DNA of 64,000 nucleotides, taken from JAQIBY01 sp963676165. Lineage in GTDB: Bacteria > Bacteroidota > Bacteroidia > Bacteroidales > ML635J-15. The stretch's first letter is position 1. Every line of letters starts with the position of its first letter. The stretch lies in NCBI GenBank assembly GCA_963676165.1, contig OY781043.1:1550001-1614000 (forward strand), in the 5' to 3' direction. The position numbers and the translations under genes were made by a program. Positions 61,214 to 64,000 of this stretch are shown here, one piece after another. The notes beneath the pieces are model-generated. The model ran no database searches, was not told where the DNA came from, and saw nothing but the letters and a program-made list of their open reading frames with translations.

Positions 61214-63367
61214 ATGTTGCTGAATTCACGAAATAAATTGTTGGTAACACTTTGTGTGGTATTGGTTTATGCATTGAGTAGTTTGAATGTTACTATGGCT
61301 CAATCTGGACCAGGGGATGATGTGCCAAATGAGAATGATCGCGAGGTTATGCTTGACGTCTACTTGATTTACAATGATAGTGTTTGTTATGGCGAGAATG
61401 GAGATATTCGTGTGTTCATTCAAAATGGAACTCCCCCATATACTTTTAGTTGGAGTAGTGGAGCTAACACTCAAGATTTAATTGGAGTGCCTCCCGGAGA
61501 TTATGCTGTTACAGTAACAGATGGAACAGGTGCAAGCCAAACAGAATCAGCAAGCCTTTTTGAAATTCCTTATCTGGGTTCGCGCTTAAATCTTAATGTT
61601 CAGCATGTAAATTGCCATAGTGGGAGCGATGGATCCATAACAACATCTTTTGATATTGATACCCACCCATATTCCTATGTGTGGAGTAATGGAGCTTCAA
61701 CATCCTTTGTGAGTAATATTCCTGCAGGCATGTATAGCTTTACTGTTTCAGACTTGTATTCATGTGAATTTGACACAATTATTCAAGTTAATGAACCGGA
61801 TACACTTATTGCCAATGTAAATACTAGTGCAGCAACTTGTTATGGTTCTATGGACGGTATGGCTTGGGTCGAGGTAACTGGTGGTGTTCCTCCAGATACA
61901 ACACCAGCAGGTTTTGAGTATCATTATTACTGGCCAAATGGTGTGGATAATGATACAATTATGTATTATGGTGGTGCGCACAACATGTCTGTCGTTGATG
62001 ATAACGGATGTGTGGCTCAAGTATCTTTTATGATTGACCAGCCTGCGCAAATGTATGCAACTCAAGCAGGAAATCCACAAATATGTATTGGAGGAAGTAC
62101 AACATTGGTTTCTCAAGTAACAGGTGGATCTGCTCCTTATTTCTTCTATTGGATTAATCCATCAACCAACGATACTGTGTTTTCAAATACCATGACAGTA
62201 TCTCCAACAGAAACAACGTCTTATTATTTCTATGCATTGGATAGAAATGGTTGTCAGTCAAATATTGTTAATTCTACTGTCAGTGTGCATCCTGAAATTA
62301 GTATTAACAGTTATACCTTGAGTGAGGATAGTATTTGTCCCGGAGAATCGGTTACTGTTGATTTGGAAATTGAAGGTGGGAATGGAGGTCCTTATCAGAT
62401 CGTGAATCAAAACACAGGTCAAGTTGTCCCTTCTCCTTTTACAATTTATCCCGGTTTTTCTCAGACTTACACTTTAAGAGTGACAGATGCCTGCTCAACT
62501 CCTGCAGCTGAAGTCAGTTTTGATATTACTGTAATGCCAGAACCACCAATTGGATTTACAGTGGATAAACGTCGTTCATGTCCTCCGGGAACCTTCTATT
62601 TTAATGAGTTTTCTCCTGATTTAGGACAATCCTACCATTGGGCTTTTGGTGATGAACAATTTTCATTCGATAAAAATCCTGTACATATTTATACTGAAAG
62701 TGAAGTATATAATGTTGCATTAACGGTAACGAGTGATTTTGGTTGTTCTGTTACACGTATTAAAGAGGATTTAATCACAATTCATCCAAAACCAGATGCA
62801 GAGTTTTATGTAAGTACAAATCATGCATCTATTTTGAATCCAATTGTGCAATTTTTTAATGTTTCTTCCGATGCAGACAGTATTTATTGGTTCTATGGTG
62901 ATGGAGATTCTACCTTGTTCAGCCATACAAATCCTTGGCATGAGTTTGATGCTATCGGATGGTATAACGTGAAAATGGTTGCTGAAAATATTCATGGATG
63001 CATTGATACCACTTACAAAAGAATTCGAGTGTATGATGAGTACACTTTTAACGCTCCAACGGCATTTACTCCGAATAACGATGGCGTAAATGATTGCTTT
63101 AGATTATGTGGTCATGGAGTGGATGCTTATGAATATCAGTTGTTTATTTACGATCGATTTGGTGAAATTGTGTTTGAAACCAAAGAGTTTGAAAATGATC
63201 TGGAATGTGAAGCTTGTGGTAAAGGTGCGTGGGATGGTACGTATAATGGCTCGTATGTCAAAGGAGATGAACTCTGTGAGCCTGGTGTATATGCTTGGTA
63301 TGTGGTGTATCAAGATGCGGCAGGTGTTGATAATGTAGCCCAGGGTTTGGTGACTCTCATTCGCTAA
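61214..63367 (+). CDS. Surface protein with SprB repeats, PKD and T9SS type B domain
   Basis: A 717-residue paralogue of the preceding protein, lacking the choice-of-anchor L domain. The signal peptide ends SLNVTMAQS. Three or more SprB-type repeats (NGTPPYTFSWSSGANTQDL, DTHPYSYVWSNGASTS, GGVPPDTTPAGFEYHYYWPNG) are followed by a region matching the other protein (VVPSPFTIYPGFSQTYTLRVTD), two PKD-like domains and a type B sorting domain with CEACGKGAWDGTYNG and FTPNNDGVNDCFRLCG. The close similarity of the last 350 residues to the upstream gene points to a tandem duplication followed by loss or gain of the N-terminal part. Confidence 0.9.
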   Translation: MLLNSRNKLLVTLCVVLVYALSSLNVTMAQSGPGDDVPNENDREVMLDVYLIYNDSVCYGENGDIRVFIQNGTPPYTFSWSSGANTQDLIGVPPGDYAVTVTDGTGASQTESASLFEIPYLGSRLNLNVQHVNCHSGSDGSITTSFDIDTHPYSYVWSNGASTSFVSNIPAGMYSFTVSDLYSCEFDTIIQVNEPDTLIANVNTSAATCYGSMDGMAWVEVTGGVPPDTTPAGFEYHYYWPNGVDNDTIMYYGGAHNMSVVDDNGCVAQVSFMIDQPAQMYATQAGNPQICIGGSTTLVSQVTGGSAPYFFYWINPSTNDTVFSNTMTVSPTETTSYYFYALDRNGCQSNIVNSTVSVHPEISINSYTLSEDSICPGESVTVDLEIEGGNGGPYQIVNQNTGQVVPSPFTIYPGFSQTYTLRVTDACSTPAAEVSFDITVMPEPPIGFTVDKRRSCPPGTFYFNEFSPDLGQSYHWAFGDEQFSFDKNPVHIYTESEVYNVALTVTSDFGCSVTRIKEDLITIHPKPDAEFYVSTNHASILNPIVQFFNVSSDADSIYWFYGDGDSTLFSHTNPWHEFDAIGWYNVKMVAENIHGCIDTTYKRIRVYDEYTFNAPTAFTPNNDGVNDCFRLCGHGVDAYEYQLFIYDRFGEIVFETKEFENDLECEACGKGAWDGTYNGSYVKGDELCEPGVYAWYVVYQDAAGVDNVAQGLVTLIR

Positions 63368-63501
63368 ATTTTGCGTACAAATGTTAAAATTTACATAAGA
63401 TTCCTTAAGACAAAAAGAATTTTCTTACATTTAGTCTTTCATTTATCATTGCTGATGATATGAAATGTATTGGGTGTTAAACGTCAATAATTTATAAATT
63501 T

Positions 63502-64000
63502 ATGAAGAAAATTTTTTTCCTTAGTTTACCAGTGATTTTATTTTTTACTGCATGTCAAACCGATAAAAAAGATGATGTCATGCAAAGTGATAATCCATTT
63601 TTACAAGCTTATGATACCCCTTATGGTGTTCCTCCTTTTGATCAAATTGAAAACGAGCATTATTTGCCAGCTTTTAAAGAGGGCATAAAACGTCAAGAAG
63701 AGGAAGTTCAGGCAATTGTTGATTGCAAAGAAGATCCCAATTTCAACAATACTATTTTGGCATATGATCGTTCAGGTGAAATGCTAGCACGCGTTTCCAA
63801 TGTGTTTTTTAATATCACATCTGCTGATAATAGCGATGAACTTCAGGAGATTGCTCAAGAAGTTACTCCACTTATTACTGAACACAGTAATAATATGATG
63901 CTCAATGCTGACTTGTTTGATCGAGTAAAAACAGTTTATGAAAATCGCTTGAATGCTGATTTGGATGCTGAACAAATTCGCGTGGTTGAAAAATATTATC
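63502..64000 (+). CDS. M3-family peptidyl-dipeptidase lipoprotein (Dcp-like), 5' part
   Basis: The first 166 codons of a gene that continues past the window. The signal MKKIFFLSLPVILFFTAC gives a lipoprotein with Cys18. The mature start NPFLQAYDTPYGVPPFDQIENEHYLPAFKEGI and the NTILAYDRSGEMLARVSNVFFNITSADN segment match the N-terminal helical domain of Dcp/oligopeptidase A (M3) enzymes. The zinc motif HEFGH would lie beyond the window edge and is not seen. Dcp removes C-terminal dipeptides; as a lipoprotein it would act in the periplasm. Confidence 0.85.
   Translation, partial: MKKIFFLSLPVILFFTACQTDKKDDVMQSDNPFLQAYDTPYGVPPFDQIENEHYLPAFKEGIKRQEEEVQAIVDCKEDPNFNNTILAYDRSGEMLARVSNVFFNITSADNSDELQEIAQEVTPLITEHSNNMMLNADLFDRVKTVYENRLNADLDAEQIRVVEKYY

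Overview
The window reads as a chromosomal segment of a low-GC Bacteroidota bacterium. The evidence is several C-terminal type A and type B sorting domains of the type IX secretion system (T9SS), SprB-type repeats, many Sec lipoproteins with a LxxC-type lipobox, the near absence of Shine-Dalgarno sequences, and repeated matches to the Bacteroidota -7 promoter box TAnnTTTG. The redox genes (an SQR-like flavoprotein, sulfur-relay proteins, iron-sulfur MinD ATPases with NifX-like proteins, PPDK and a NosR/NapH-like membrane protein) suggest an anaerobic or facultative lifestyle. I cannot name the genus.

Layout. 1-222: 3' end of a T9SS type B surface protein. 296-3690: an iron/cobalamin-type ABC uptake operon plus a small membrane protein. 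3809-5192: two lipoproteins, one an NlpE-META fusion. 5193-6093: non-coding DNA rich in small repeats and hairpins. 6094-8397: a secreted PHP-like metallohydrolase. 8479-11762: two complete insertion sequences side by side (IS1182 family, then IS256 family with an 8-bp target duplication), followed by a degenerate heptamer tandem array that runs into the stop codon of a UbiA prenyltransferase. 11996-20479: UbiA, cupin, SRPBCC protein, arylsulfotransferase-like lipoprotein, DUF2807 repeat protein, an exported peptide deformylase fusion, aldehyde dehydrogenase and a double Usp protein. 20557-25904: anmK, a TtcA-like tRNA thiolase, and a five-gene cluster NifX / FeS-MinD / FeS-MinD / NifX / radical SAM. 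25918-32301: outer-membrane-type proteins, phosphohexomutase, long-chain acyl-CoA ligase and a TPR-membrane-HTH regulator. 32851-37399: rhomboid protease, then a four-gene sulfur operon (SQR-like, DUF1641, TusE/DsrC-like, DsrE2) facing a cysteine-rich Crp/Fnr regulator across a dyad-rich promoter region. 37447-42280: secreted thermolysin-type and C1 peptidases. 42574-49291: DUF819 membrane protein, MBL hydrolase, RsmI-like methyltransferase, FMN/4Fe-4S membrane protein, ThpR, DUF5684 protein and a cysteine-rich radical SAM protein. 49394-56124: tRNA-Asp, YbaN-like protein, tricorn-like protease and PPDK. 56375-63367: two related giant T9SS type B surface proteins. 63502-64000: 5' end of a peptidyl-dipeptidase lipoprotein.

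How the genes fit together. The sulfur operon and its divergent regulator look like a sulfide or polysulfide response unit feeding sulfur to a persulfide relay. The NifX/MinD cluster resembles the orange-protein (ORP) type of metal-cluster assembly genes, not nitrogen fixation. Much of the rest concerns surface proteolysis and adhesion through T9SS. The most unusual single gene is the exported protein at 16526-18073, which carries an apparently complete peptide deformylase catalytic domain behind a signal peptide, an internal sorting-like domain and a fibronectin-like stretch.
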